The notes: generated from the letters alone by a model not told the origin. A stretch of DNA of 64,000 bases from JADMIH01 sp036399775 (GCA_036399775.1 DASWMJ010000018.1:62001-126000), one strand, 5' to 3'; shown: positions 36,901-44,753, counted from the first letter of the stretch. Numbers and translations are program-made.

Positions 36901-39900
36901 CAGAGTCTGCTGGCCGCGTAGCTGGCGCATCATGCCGTTGCTTGATGCCGAACTGCCGCTTGCCAGCTTCCAGGGGGTGGGAGTGGCCGAGCCGATGGTG
37001 AACGAGGCGTTTATATGGGCGTTGAAGCTGAGGTGGATAGTGAAGAAGATTATCTTTACGCTGACTCGCACCGTCACCCCCGCGCTGATGGCGATGTAGA
37101 TCGGCTGGTGCGACTCGATGGTCAGCGTCACGCTCGCGTAGGCCGTAACGTCCAGGCTGGCGGAGATGATGCCGAAGTCTATCGTCGCGTAGAGCTTGCC
37201 GACGATGGCGATGGTGCCCTGTATCCAGTAGTAGGTCTCTTTGGGTGAGGGGTCGGTCGGGTTGAACCACCCCAACACCCCCTCCAAGATGCCTATCACT
37301 GTGACGGTGATGCCGCCCGACAGGATTCCTTCGTCTACAGTCTTGCCGACACCAAGCGACAGGGCGATGCCGAACTCGATAACGGGCGAGAAGTTGCCGT
37401 TGGTGATCTTGGGCACCCGCGTCGAGGTGGCGCCGTTCAGCAGCGCGAAGTAGAAGCCGCCGTAGCCGACGAACGGGAAGACCTGTATTGAGAAGGAGTT
37501 GGAGAAGTCCAGCCCCTTCGGGAAGCCGAAGTCCACGCGGAAGTTGCCGTTGGTGTAGATGTCGAGCACCACGATGGGGAGCGTGATAGAGACCTCACCG
37601 AATTGGAGGTTACGCATAGCGTCGGGCAGCTTCAATTCGATGTGGTAGACGCCTATCGTGTCGGTTACTTTGTGGTAGAGGATTTCGAAGCTGAGTCCGG
37701 CGAATATCTTGGCCTTCTCGCCGGAGAGCGCTATCAGGATACCGTAGAGGTCCGGGTCGTTGAAGATGGCGCTTATCGCTACCGTGTCCATGACGGTGAA
37801 TTGCGCGCCGACGAGCCAGTTGCTCTGCTGGCTGAAGGCGAGGCTGTTCTGGCCGAAGGGTGGCAATTTGCCCGACTGGCTGGGCAGCACCGACGCCTTC
37901 AGCGCCTTCATTACGTCTTCGACCGTGTTCAGTTCGATGCCGGTGAAGGTAATGTGCTGCCCTAGGCCCGCGTATTGCAGGTCGAAGAGCGAGCTACCCT
38001 GGCCGGGCACCGATGGCGGGTTGTCGTTGATAGCGTCCCAGCCGAGGCCGGGGTTGCCTGAGTCCCCGCCGAACGACTGGCCCAGGAAGGTGCCGTCCAG
38101 CGAGATTTGCACCGAGCTGGCCGCCGTGGTGCCCTTGGTGTAGGTCAGCGTGACGCCGGTTATCTCCATGAAGCCCAGGTTGATCGTAGCGTTATAGGTC
38201 AGGTTCACGGTGCCCTTGGTCACGTTCACCGTAAGCACCAGCGCATCGAGGCTGATGTCGAGCAGCTTGTTCCACGGCTCGCCGAAGCTGATGTCGTAAT
38301 CGGGGTCTACCAGGTGTACCAGGTGGTTCAGCATCGAGCCGACCGTCTCATTTACAAGGTGCATGCTGAACACGGTATCGGTCTTCTCGGCGTTGCTGAT
38401 GGTGGCCGTCGTCTGCACCTGGATGGAGCCGAGCGCCACGATGCCGTCTAGCTTCAGCGTGTAGGTGGAGGACTTTGTGTCCAGGGTCAGGCCGAGCAGC
38501 ATGTCCTTCAGCCCCAGGATAGGCGTGCCGAAGAGGCTGAACTGCCCGTTGATCGTGCCGCTGACGGTGTATTTCTTGTTGTTGACATCCATGCCGATCT
38601 TGAAGTCGGTGAACGACATGGTCAGCAGGTCGTCGGGTATCGGCAGGTTTGTATGGAAGATCGTGTTGAGGTCGCTCAGGGCGAGCGTGACCGTACCGTT
38701 TTCAGCGCCCGTTATCATCAGGTTGGGCACGGTGACGGTGACTTCAAACGACAGCTTGGGGTCGAAGATCAGCAGGGCGTCAAAGCTGACGGACCACATG
38801 TTGGCGGTGCCGGGACCGAATAGTATCAGCCAGGTGAGGCTCATGTCCAGTTGGAGCGTCTTGCTGCCATCGCTGGGGCTGGGAATGTGGGTATCCCATG
38901 CGGGGTCGGTGCCTATCTTGACCTGCACCGAGCGCAGGGGCGTGCTGGCCGAGGGCTGGAAAGTGGCAGTGAACTGCTCAAGAGCGATGGTGCCGAGGTA
39001 CTGATCCAGGGGCTTTACCGCGTTGGTGATATCGGTGGCCGTACTGCCCATCAGCGCCGAGGCCAGGTTGCCCAGGTTCAGCGGCGTAGTCTCGTCCGCG
39101 ACAATGGATACCGCCACCTGCTGCGACTGCATATCGGGGATCGTCACGTCTATCTCGAAGGGCAGGGTCTTGCTCCCGTCCTGCGAGGTGATGTTGATAT
39201 TGGAGCCGAGGTAATGGAGCAGCATCGGGTAGGAATCATCGTCCGCCTCGCCCTCGCCCTCGTCCTCGTCGAGCAGCGCCAGGGCGCGCGCCTCCTGCTC
39301 CCCGCCCGACGAATCGTCGCCCGCACCGGGAGGGGGATAATAGGTGCGCACACCGAGGAACGGTGCGCTTGCCGTGATGAACCCGATGCCCACTGTGGCC
39401 TGTGATAGGTAAGCCTTGAGTGCGAACTGCGGCTTGCCCGGCGTGGGCGTAATCAGGCCGTACATTGGAAGCGGGTTGTTCTCGTGGATGATGCTGGCGA
39501 TTACTCCGAAGATGCCCGCGATTTTCACCGTCGAATAATAATTCAGTCCGGTCGAGAGGATATTGTTGTTGCCCGTAGCTTCAGCGCGACCCGCCAGGGC
39601 CAGCTCTTGCGCCTTAGGTGGGGCGGGGAAGCCTGGCAGGGGCTGGGCGGCAACGAATGACGAGAAGTATAAGAAAGGGCCGGTGGCAAGCTCAAGATAG
39701 CCGGGCGCTTCGAGCAGGGCCAGATCGGGGAAGCTGACGCCGAAGTTCCAGTCGGAGGGCAGCACGAGTTGCAATACCAGGTCGTAGCCGGTTGGGTTGT
39801 TGAGCGTCGTCTGCTGGATGGCGACGTTAACCCCCACACTCTTCAGGTTCAGCAGCGCCCCGGAGGCCGGTGTCTGGGCGTTTACGACATAAAGCGTGTC

Positions 39901-40089
39901 ACCGCTCACAAAGACGTTCTTGGCCGTGACCTGCGCCAGCGTGATAGCCTGGCTCGATAGCAGGAGGTCCGCCGCGATGAGACCTTGCACCCGCGAATTG
40001 AGAAAGGTCGAATCGAGCGTGACGCCGCCGGTCTGCTGGGCCTGGCCTTGCAGATACGTCGCGAGCTCGCTGAGTGTGGTCGTCGCCAT
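27952..40089 (-). CDS. Giant beta-rich protein with LysM-like repeats, 4045 aa
   Basis: Unrecognised as a whole. About 1-1090: alternating beta strands, an acidic loop near 266-285, ending in a strand-rich segment GGFYFALLNGATSTRVPK to VSVKIIFFTIHLSFNAH. About 1100-1270: two tandem copies of a phage-tail-type module (NGAARxGGTTTITTT, KIAGVADSSFNGTF, TTFTYAQ). About 1530-1800: LysM-like repeats (QFGETLRGIA, YTVAGDTLTLIAAYF, ASDTLNGIAAKF). About 2230-2465: two tandem LysM-type units. About 2785-3235: seven or eight more (GDSLATIV, GGDTLASLAQAF, ATDRLTDIAAKF, AGDTFDTIIARF). The last ~800 residues are beta-rich. No signal peptide or clear membrane helix. Starts 20 bp after the EEP gene. LysM modules usually bind glycan; the role here is unknown. 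Confidence 0.8.
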   Translation of the reverse strand: MATTTLSELATYLQGQAQQTGGVTLDSTFLNSRVQGLIAADLLLSSQAITLAQVTAKNVFVSGDTLYVVNAQTPASGALLNLKSVGVNVAIQQTTLNNPTGYDLVLQLVLPSDWNFGVSFPDLALLEAPGYLELATGPFLYFSSFVAAQPLPGFPAPPKAQELALAGRAEATGNNNILSTGLNYYSTVKIAGIFGVIASIIHENNPLPMYGLITPTPGKPQFALKAYLSQATVGIGFITASAPFLGVRTYYPPPGAGDDSSGGEQEARALALLDEDEGEGEADDDSYPMLLHYLGSNINITSQDGSKTLPFEIDVTIPDMQSQQVAVSIVADETTPLNLGNLASALMGSTATDITNAVKPLDQYLGTIALEQFTATFQPSASTPLRSVQVKIGTDPAWDTHIPSPSDGSKTLQLDMSLTWLILFGPGTANMWSVSFDALLIFDPKLSFEVTVTVPNLMITGAENGTVTLALSDLNTIFHTNLPIPDDLLTMSFTDFKIGMDVNNKKYTVSGTINGQFSLFGTPILGLKDMLLGLTLDTKSSTYTLKLDGIVALGSIQVQTTATISNAEKTDTVFSMHLVNETVGSMLNHLVHLVDPDYDISFGEPWNKLLDISLDALVLTVNVTKGTVNLTYNATINLGFMEITGVTLTYTKGTTAASSVQISLDGTFLGQSFGGDSGNPGLGWDAINDNPPSVPGQGSSLFDLQYAGLGQHITFTGIELNTVEDVMKALKASVLPSQSGKLPPFGQNSLAFSQQSNWLVGAQFTVMDTVAISAIFNDPDLYGILIALSGEKAKIFAGLSFEILYHKVTDTIGVYHIELKLPDAMRNLQFGEVSITLPIVVLDIYTNGNFRVDFGFPKGLDFSNSFSIQVFPFVGYGGFYFALLNGATSTRVPKITNGNFSPVIEFGIALSLGVGKTVDEGILSGGITVTVIGILEGVLGWFNPTDPSPKETYYWIQGTIAIVGKLYATIDFGIISASLDVTAYASVTLTIESHQPIYIAISAGVTVRVSVKIIFFTIHLSFNAHINASFTIGSATPTPWKLASGSSASSNGMMRQLRGQQTLHSTLPRHSGYLRALRRAMLGTPEPITTWPAVLVLQSLSAIATPANNGAARTGGTTTITTTTAHDYVAGDQVKIAGVADSSFNGTFAVVAAPTGTTFTYAQSGAPDASSGGGWAANAAPKKQQVAVLALPAFTKPDVRPIATNGAARSGGTTTITTTYAHELTAGATVGIAGVADSSFNGTFMVVSAPTNTTFTYAQPSAPNANSGGGSAGSLMGDADAIMLLAVQNSINPTATTLKEHSLLFTPATGDAPESATFNLLMQAMLAWAIYAKTNGESSVSAQQLDELQQQLKDPDTIAAAFDYGTLTAFLAQNFTFDVAPAPDNATETGVAVFPMVPAILLSDTAGTSIDFGLPDVDATYQPKVNAYFQLLQVQFQSRNNGNGMGDELTATTPTISIATIVFAHYFNMLMTQGVKAAGDLLAHYPYTTPSSMSIAQVGAAIGDADLAGDPLRVVLPNKDKNVLNTGAVLVLADVVHQIQFGETLRGIATAFQAAGALNGSNQPYTVTDLLNANGDSTGIFIPGTSVAFSGLGYTTQQNDTLNLISARLLLRAANAALLNSISDLGPTAQSLLLLNPNIKDANGKVITNVNTPIAPGTQITLVGGGTYYTVAGDTLTLIAAYFLGMTQGTVNLTDYITSLLKLNTTLSVTDPTKAQPPGTPIAMPPVTRALVETDTINTLATTLITTAAIVQTNLRALPATPPLLAPQGVLHVPLNYSITAASDTLNGIAAKFDLALADVATAAAATPNLFAGGQALTINDLASIDVLTLIGNLLNQGEWNNAAGMVSRFLLSGLRLPDPNDTQFENLTPAQLLDPENLAGIGTRPMFNLTGQQYPISAANLGAYQVTLNNKAGVGWLTFGGSGSLTFGLTADQQTLLANISGTQLQHGIQSLNRLALFQMVPPRIALQEHVAWQAAEIVQGCFSGQSATGNPSIWLFPDSLILQIQNAATNDDAPLFYETMLSGHQDPNAPVSATEANCYAWATVVDIRISLPATDGPSPADANAYMVDGADDVGADLLQQAYSYVTNGGAATLYLLYSPSASSANPSGLASDPVDRSVTYLLKTNLSTLTHSGGGGQMLEAAFATDPTSIYAASLGDAADFLALMWEASITRSGGFYLNYVSQAGKAPLPASIFGTETSATISLLILTTAQVKSKDAALLPFNNCVVIGDHIDTSVSSVFVQPAVYYVGQNDTTPQDESLTTAVTNINAAWSTSLTVAQLAKFNQSLPLLLQIGATLNIPGQNDHVIVYGDTFAGIVSQYKLQDVATLVNAGSNATVPILAAGSPVQFSYGRLQTAAYRVPQTESLTAAQSGINAAWATDFTVQEIALFNQSVPGLLQIGAQLTIPGPKGSYNIAYGDTLASIVTKFNLADVATLVNAGSNATAPILAQNGLMRIAVGALQPATTVPPGTTGFEITRANPDPNNAPYGNLTPAQVVGTLFNLVGFSIADEGAFTPSGAGLPTTPADSWQDQSSGLSQRNLEDSTDPNWYYQQTMAVGPFGNPQYGSISPALPSAEWNPYNGVGYDSNASQINQVTINLDLQDIYGNIQQLPSPYNQLQVPAGYYDNIISLSSWPSLAISYLVTNPPQVAFTMTMQQARYIPSPSVPVDAALAAIAADLKSYISIYYQLAQPDLAFALQTTLDASSMTAQTPVYPLDKGPFSAFARGAYIYLQALSTMQAVQPTMSGPTKVSDLLDQYGVTGAQLFEANQYALYNALFGSAVISVPTVYSTIQGDSLATIVANPQWASYGLTVPGLAALNKDVALDPGTDLSGPSRQEQVSATQSLNNVAAAAHASVAAIAVLNAPRTDILQQGTIFAVGTQTYTLGANDSFANAAKQLNSTVEAVAIANQWLQGIFINKVSVNVSDLLVAGGDTLASLAQAFATTVDNLANNNANVQNIFAPGTQIQIGPNPSPTAAGPDDSLATFAQKNKITVDQLAWANAAGGTQFVAGAQLTIPGALLNQSTTQYCTYTAQATDRLTDIAAKFGKQPPDIAALNPDIPGLLAGGQTITDTASGKSVPTQAGDTFDTIIARFQAAGVSVSLTALANDIATQQNLVVGGSLWICPPMLGGSNGKNADNSLADLAAAYNTDVPTIATANAATIGFLAPNQTLTLWGVKIVTKASETLNSLANRVNEQAGLTVTALDVAQEVATLANLVNPSASVVPIPPPSPANNGATIKPKFIAPVFQVAVNIVTTRDQKWVDPDFALVSSVSTSVYGVTPEPDPQSGAGSPFSLYQFAQDLQAAIPGIYVATGDPVAEGDPASANSIWAANFGSSFGPQINYQFAAGTSTQYFAIPPLSTALMSGTVPITPYKPGQTTGGTPQNQTFQAVDLDVWLNTFLQAVDVFLSPAYAVPAYALDAASVTNIIQQKQSLAQAISQRMQYVLQVAAQGSLADAQAAMYQAMLTQLSSAFTVSTVVQAPVTVSSGMSDPLAAPRLSGKLNFTQSTSPAAEDGDTQANTFSFSTAKVSLTDPSATATFLFTVKAPAEHREADLNLQYVITELELPNPASEISGYEGSSWLKFVEPVQDSHSAIGDVAIPIPLRSYPSPINLVLQIAEQSVPEPATPADLIAWNFDFIYQHDDAVQDTALVKAAFNVAQGGFGADSPGMEVNLQQVFAALAQFTAVYPALKNDLALLPFIVPGTPNQTALAAVGVFKQLVAGVAAAFQQPSGEMLVQQHPIYAYQIQKDQANNLLTQLTLTSIDPTTGQAAPNPTELWPSVYATIAGKEVTLTLSSSGQTQAQYAYPPGIAPETPLQQRFVFPGPEPVSGAHVSQQTPSVQDVDLVAPQVFQFDGINILSEQNAQASVAIARNLALVSGAATNTAFVYRTPYTSFTSIAVPSVTADSDIPIGSGDPTKIAAPLGAFLQQMFSQNTWQEGDTLAIRFGAAYSYTLAGTGTNSLPTYVPILLVPSFDFHPASDWDAGNPNSFVSQLQQVVTTWYNNNLPSQTGGSYVFDLTIYASQGQLQPLIHAARLLYSLG
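32700..33390 (-). repeat. Tandem LysM-type duplication inside the giant gene
   Basis: Two ~115-codon units share ESLTxAxxxINAAW, FNQSxPxLLQIGAxLxIPG, YGDTxAxIV and DVATLVNAGSNAT. The first unit is about 33370-33050 and the second about 33020-32720. Confidence 0.7.
36285..36790 (-). repeat. Tandem duplication inside the giant gene (phage-tail-type module)
   Basis: Two copies (about 36790-36600 and 36480-36285) encode nearly the same module. Shared runs are GGTTTITTT, IAGVADSSFNGTF, VVxAPTxTTFTYAQ and ANSGGG/ASSGGG. DNA identity is also high, pointing to a recent duplication. Confidence 0.7.
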
Positions 40090-40109
40090 CGTTGCGCTTT
40101 AGTCCTCTC

Positions 40110-41318
40110 TCAGGGCAGGTCAACGACGACCGGCATGTGGTCGCTGCTTCCTCTGCCGCCGCCGATGTGGCCGTAGTTGACCAGGGTATTCAATCGCTTT
40201 TTTCTCGCCCCGCCGGGCGGCAAGCCTCCGATGATCGCGGGGATGCTACTTACCATGTCCATCGTGTAAGCGACGGGCGCGGCAGCCGTACCGATCACCC
40301 GGTTGGCGACTTGAGCGCCTGCCGCCGGACCCGCAGCCCCACCCGCGCGAGCCACGAACATGTTGTCTATTGCCATAAGCGCGCCCGCACTAGACTGCTT
40401 CCCATAGCCGTAATATGGGGCCGCGCCCGTGGTAGACGCCTGCTTGACCGATTTGATGCTCGTCGGCGTGTTGAATTGCTGGGTGTAGTTGACACCCGAG
40501 ACGGGTATTCCACCCAGCACCGCCGGGCCGCCTGTCAGGTGCTGGAATACCCCTGCCTCCCACGGATTGGCCGCGTTGATGTTGAAATCACCAAGCACGA
40601 TCCTGTCTTCGCCTGCTCCCAGCGCGCCGCTGATTTCCGGTACGATGACCAGTTGGCCGAAGGCGTTGCGGGCAGGCCCGACCTTGGGCGGGAAATGGAC
40701 GGAGAATAGGCTCAATGTCCGCCCGGTGGCGAGCACCTGGAACTGCGTCATCCAGGGCGTGCGAGCGTTGCCGTTTGGAAAATTGATGACGTTACCCATG
40801 CCGTCGAAGAACTGATATTTGCCCGCCAGCTCGTCCTGGTTGTATCCGGCGGCTGCCGGGTTGGTGGTGGGCGTGCCGGGCAGCGCGCCATTCCAGAGCG
40901 TGCCCGCGTAATTCTGTTGCATCCCCGCCCCTATCGCCACGCTGGTAGCGCCATTCCACTCATACGGCCCCCAGAAGTTCAGGTTCGCGGACTTGAAGAA
41001 GACCGCGATACCTTCGCTGTATCCACCCGCCGGGCTGATAATCAACGGGGGCACCACGCACCACGCGGCTCCCGCCTGCACGGCCCGTAAGTGCCAGAGG
41101 ATGGCCCACGTGCCCGGCGCGCCGGAAGTGTCGCTGATCAGGCCGCCATAGCCCGTCGCGGCGTTGGTCTGCACTTCGATGATGATGAATACGTCCGGAT
41201 TGGCCTGGGCAATCGTTGACGCTATAAACGCCGCGCGACTGGCGGTGGTATCCCAGGCGTTGGCCTGGAGCTTGTTGACCCCGAACCGCTCTATGTTCCA
41301 CGCCATGATTCTTGTCAT
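40110..41318 (-). CDS. Endonuclease/exonuclease/phosphatase-fold hydrolase
   Basis: 402 residues. All active-site motifs of the EEP (DNase I-like) fold are present in order: AWNIERFG (Asn), FIIIEVQ (metal-binding Glu), SLFSVHFPPK (His), VLGDFNIN (Asp and Asn), AIDNMFVA (Asp) and SSDHMPVVVDL (Asp-His pair). It should be a metal-dependent phosphodiesterase or phosphatase; substrate (DNA, RNA, phosphoinositide-type) cannot be told. Insertions between motifs (about residues 60-170) are Gly/Ala/Asn-rich. No signal peptide. The ATG overlaps the previous gene stop by 4 bases (ATGA), and the giant gene follows 20 bp later, so it is firmly part of the operon. Confidence 0.85.
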   Translation of the reverse strand: MTRIMAWNIERFGVNKLQANAWDTTASRAAFIASTIAQANPDVFIIIEVQTNAATGYGGLISDTSGAPGTWAILWHLRAVQAGAAWCVVPPLIISPAGGYSEGIAVFFKSANLNFWGPYEWNGATSVAIGAGMQQNYAGTLWNGALPGTPTTNPAAAGYNQDELAGKYQFFDGMGNVINFPNGNARTPWMTQFQVLATGRTLSLFSVHFPPKVGPARNAFGQLVIVPEISGALGAGEDRIVLGDFNINAANPWEAGVFQHLTGGPAVLGGIPVSGVNYTQQFNTPTSIKSVKQASTTGAAPYYGYGKQSSAGALMAIDNMFVARAGGAAGPAAGAQVANRVIGTAAAPVAYTMDMVSSIPAIIGGLPPGGARKKRLNTLVNYGHIGGGRGSSDHMPVVVDLP

Positions 41319-44300
41319 CGGCCACCGCCTCCCGGTACGTCTATCGGCAGCATGAGGCTCGGCCCCGCGAGCTGGCTCGACTTGTCGCTGCCCGCGCTCT
41401 TCTTCGCGTCCGGCTTGGCGTAAGCGGCGTACCAGCCCACGCTCGTACCGCCACTGGTGGACGAATTCGGGTCGCCGAATAGCACGAAGTTGATCTGGCC
41501 CGTCGGCGGGAAGGTGAAGCTGAGGAACTTGAAGCCGATGCCGTAGAGCACCAGGATGAAGGTGCTGCTCTCTTGCAGAGCGATGATCTCCAGCGTCTTG
41601 AAGGTGATGTTGAATATCCCCTCGATGGTAATCTCGCGCTTGGAGCCGCTTGAGCCGGGCAGTTTTAGCCCGGTGAAGACCGTGTAGTCCTGGGTCAGGT
41701 TGGGCGTCCAGGCCGCCGTGAGGCTGGCGACGAACCCCGCCTGCGCGGCCAGCGCGCCGGGAGCGCCCAGGTTCAGGTTGAAGTTCAGCGAGTACCAGGG
41801 GTAAGCGAGCGAGGCTTGAGTGAGCGGCGTCTGCACGCCCATGTAACCCAGGCTGTTCGGCGTGGTGCCCTCCTTCGCCTGCGTCAGCCCGGCCACCGTC
41901 AGGGGGAAGTGGTTGAAAAAGCCCGCCTTGCGTGCCGTGCTGCCCGCCATGTCGAAGGCCAACTGCCCCGCGTCGAAGGTGAAAGCCGGATCAGGCGGAC
42001 TCTGCGTATTGTCGAAATTCATCTCGATTATCAGGTTGCCGAAGCTGAGGCCGCCGGGCGGGTCGTTGGCGTTCTCGCGGCCAAAGGAGAATAAGTCGAA
42101 GCCGGAGAGCGCCTTGAAGTCGAGCAGCCCCCAGAAGAGGAACTCCGCCTCGGTCTGGCTGCCAATGGTCTGCACGGTGACGAACTGCCCCTTGGAGATT
42201 TGCACGGCGTTTAGCACGTTGCTGGTCATGTTGAAGATGGACGCCTGCCCCGACTTGGTCTGGAAGACGTAAGAACCCTGACCCTGACCCTGACCCTGCT
42301 GCTGGTAGACGCCGTAAAGCTGCACGACGTTGTTCGATGACCCCACGAGCGTGGCAGGCTCGCCGAACAGCACGTTTATTTGCAGGTCAATGATGCTTGA
42401 GAAGCCCGCTACCGCCGAGTTGAGGAACAGCACCTTGAGCTGCTCCACCTCGAATTGGTAATCCCCGCCCCCCTCCTCGATGCCCGACCCCGCCGGGGCC
42501 GTGTAGTTGATAAGGCCGAAGATAGAAGAGTTCGAGATGCCCAGGTCGCCCCCGCCCGCAGGCACGTTGATCTTCGAGGCGTTGATACCGATGTGGTGGG
42601 CGTAAAACTGGCTCTTGTTAATGCCAGCCGACAGGCCCTGTAGCTGGGCGGGCAGTTCGTTCAGTGGCGCTACCACATTCAGGGCCAGTATGCCGTTCCA
42701 CTTCGGGTCCGTGACGGCGTTGAGGAACGTAGCGAAGTCTGGGTCGCTCTTATCTACCGCGTTTATGATGCCCTGGATCGCCTTGCCGGTGGCGTCGGCG
42801 GATTGGTTGAAAGTTGAGGGGCTGGACCAGAGGCTCGTCTGCCCGGCGAGGTCCTTGATGCTCATGTCGTAGAACTTGATGATGAGGATCGTACCGCCGG
42901 GGGTTTGGGACCACGCGGCGGGGTCCAGGTTGAAGTTCCAGTTATTGCCCGCACTGTTGCCGATGGCGATCTGCGCGTTGGCGTGCGACAGGAAATCCTG
43001 GATGGAGGAGGGGAGCGAGACGACGAGGAACATCTTATTGGTCTGGAAGGCCGTCAGCAGGTCTCCCTTCACGCCGGTCAGCATGACGAACTGCTGGTCG
43101 CCCGTAGCGCCCATCTGCGCCAGGATTATCTCGGCCCAGTTGGTGGGCGGCCCACCTGGAACGTAGGTGGCGAGCAACCCCTGTGGCGTCGTGCTGTACT
43201 TGCTCTGGCCGCTCGTGGCGGCGTCAGCCTGTTGCGAGGCGACGGGAGGGGCCGCGAGCAGGGCCTGGCGGCGGGCAGGGGCGACCATCTGCGCCTCCAT
43301 CTGCTGGTACACGCTCAAGTTCTGGCTGCCGACGCCTGAGTATGGCAGGAGGGGGAAAGCCACCTTGACGGTGGGCGATTGGATGGTCGCCGCCTGCACG
43401 GGCACCAGCGCGAGGGAGGAGATCGCCTTCTCGGCGGGGGTTATGTTCTGATTGTAGTTGTAGAGGACCGACTGGTCGGGCTGGGCAAAATAATTCACAG
43501 GCGCGGCCTGCGAGCTTACCAGCGCGAACGCCGTGGTTGGCGGTATCGTGGGTGTCAGCTTGGTCGAACCGGGCGGCTTCCCCGGCACGAAGCCCTGGGC
43601 GAAGGCGGCCTTGCCGGGAAAGAACGACACCAGGTTTGTGGCGTTCCCCAGGGCGAAATATTCCACACCCGATAGGCCGCCCATCAGGTTGGCCTGCCCG
43701 GAGCCGGTCGGCTGGAGCGCGAAATCGCCGCTAGGCACGAGGTAGAACGGGTCGTGCGCCGAGGGCGCGCTGGCCTGCTGGTTGGGCGCAAAGACGAGCG
43801 CCGCGAAGCCGGTCGAGACCTGGTTGCCCGTAAGGGGCAACGCCTTGAACGCATAGCCCATAGTCGAATTGAGGTAGACGTTCACGCTCGCGGCCTGCCC
43901 CGCCGAGGGCTGCCCGGCGTCGGCCCCGTTGAATGCGAAGAAGGTGCGCATCTGCCCCTTGTTGATTGGAGCCAGGGGGTCTATGTTAGCGTAGAGCGTC
44001 AGCCCCTGCGCGAAGAGGGGGTAGCGTAGCGAGGAGAGGAAGAACGAGCCGTCACCCGCCGCTTCACCCCCCTCATTCTCACCGAAAGCCTGGGCATAGT
44101 AGTAGCGCAGGCTCACGTCGAGGTCGGTCAGGTTCTGCTGGGTGAGTTGCAGGCTGAACTGAAGGCACCCGGCCAGGTTTCCGGTGAAAGGTAGGGTGAC
44201 AGGCGGCCCGGCGGTTATCTTCACCTTGCCCGAATTCGCGCTCAAAGTGATAGATTGGCCCGTTGGTGCCGTGAAACTGAAGGCGAAGTTGGTGTCGTCG

Positions 44301-44719
44301 CGGCTGATAACGGACTTGGCCGGGATGAAGAGGCTGACATTCTGGAAGGGGAATGTGACGGGGAACCCTGTGGCGTAAGACTGGCTGCCTGTGGGCTGGT
44401 AGACGGCAATGTTGATGCCGCTTAGCTGGCCTGACCCGGTGGGCTGGTTGAACCAGACGAAGCGCGTCCCCTGGCGGCGCGGGTCGTTGATGAAGGTCCA
44501 GGCGTTTGTGGCGAAGGTCTGCTCCGTGCCGGAGGCCAGGGGCTGCTCAAGGAAGATATAGGTCCCTTGGTAGGTAGTCCAGGCAGGCTCGAACTGGATG
44601 GTCGGGCCGGGCGGCGTAGCGCCCTGCGGCAGCAGGTAAAGGAGCGTGCCGGGGGTGGCGGCCCCGTTGTCGCTTGCCTGGTAAAGCTGGGGCACAACTG
44701 TGGTCTGGCTGAACTGCAT
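41315..44719 (-). CDS. Large beta-rich hypothetical protein, 1134 aa
   Basis: Unrecognised. No signal peptide; the N-terminus reads MQFSQTTVVPQLYQASDNG. Predominantly beta strands with many Gly, Ser, Gln and Asn, similar in style to the first third of the giant protein (both end their main domain with FKFLSFTFPPTG-like or VKIIFFTIHLSF-like hydrophobic strands). A QGQGQGQG tract lies at about 808-815, encoded by four 6-bp repeats. The C-terminus is KKSAGSDKSSQLAGP then LPIDVPGGGGR. AGGAG lies 8 nt before the ATG. Overlaps the EEP gene by 4 nt. It may be a structural partner of the giant protein; this is inference from operon position and composition only. Confidence 0.75.
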   Translation of the reverse strand: MQFSQTTVVPQLYQASDNGAATPGTLLYLLPQGATPPGPTIQFEPAWTTYQGTYIFLEQPLASGTEQTFATNAWTFINDPRRQGTRFVWFNQPTGSGQLSGINIAVYQPTGSQSYATGFPVTFPFQNVSLFIPAKSVISRDDTNFAFSFTAPTGQSITLSANSGKVKITAGPPVTLPFTGNLAGCLQFSLQLTQQNLTDLDVSLRYYYAQAFGENEGGEAAGDGSFFLSSLRYPLFAQGLTLYANIDPLAPINKGQMRTFFAFNGADAGQPSAGQAASVNVYLNSTMGYAFKALPLTGNQVSTGFAALVFAPNQQASAPSAHDPFYLVPSGDFALQPTGSGQANLMGGLSGVEYFALGNATNLVSFFPGKAAFAQGFVPGKPPGSTKLTPTIPPTTAFALVSSQAAPVNYFAQPDQSVLYNYNQNITPAEKAISSLALVPVQAATIQSPTVKVAFPLLPYSGVGSQNLSVYQQMEAQMVAPARRQALLAAPPVASQQADAATSGQSKYSTTPQGLLATYVPGGPPTNWAEIILAQMGATGDQQFVMLTGVKGDLLTAFQTNKMFLVVSLPSSIQDFLSHANAQIAIGNSAGNNWNFNLDPAAWSQTPGGTILIIKFYDMSIKDLAGQTSLWSSPSTFNQSADATGKAIQGIINAVDKSDPDFATFLNAVTDPKWNGILALNVVAPLNELPAQLQGLSAGINKSQFYAHHIGINASKINVPAGGGDLGISNSSIFGLINYTAPAGSGIEEGGGDYQFEVEQLKVLFLNSAVAGFSSIIDLQINVLFGEPATLVGSSNNVVQLYGVYQQQGQGQGQGSYVFQTKSGQASIFNMTSNVLNAVQISKGQFVTVQTIGSQTEAEFLFWGLLDFKALSGFDLFSFGRENANDPPGGLSFGNLIIEMNFDNTQSPPDPAFTFDAGQLAFDMAGSTARKAGFFNHFPLTVAGLTQAKEGTTPNSLGYMGVQTPLTQASLAYPWYSLNFNLNLGAPGALAAQAGFVASLTAAWTPNLTQDYTVFTGLKLPGSSGSKREITIEGIFNITFKTLEIIALQESSTFILVLYGIGFKFLSFTFPPTGQINFVLFGDPNSSTSGGTSVGWYAAYAKPDAKKSAGSDKSSQLAGPSLMLPIDVPGGGGR
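42275..42298. repeat. Hexanucleotide tandem repeat (ACCCTG x4) in coding sequence
   Basis: Four perfect ACCCTG units on the plus strand. On the coding strand they give Gln-Gly repeats. Unit length is a multiple of three, so copy-number change keeps the frame. Confidence 0.85.
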
Positions 44720-44753
44720 CTGGCGTGCTCCTGCGCTCCGCGCCCCGGCTATA

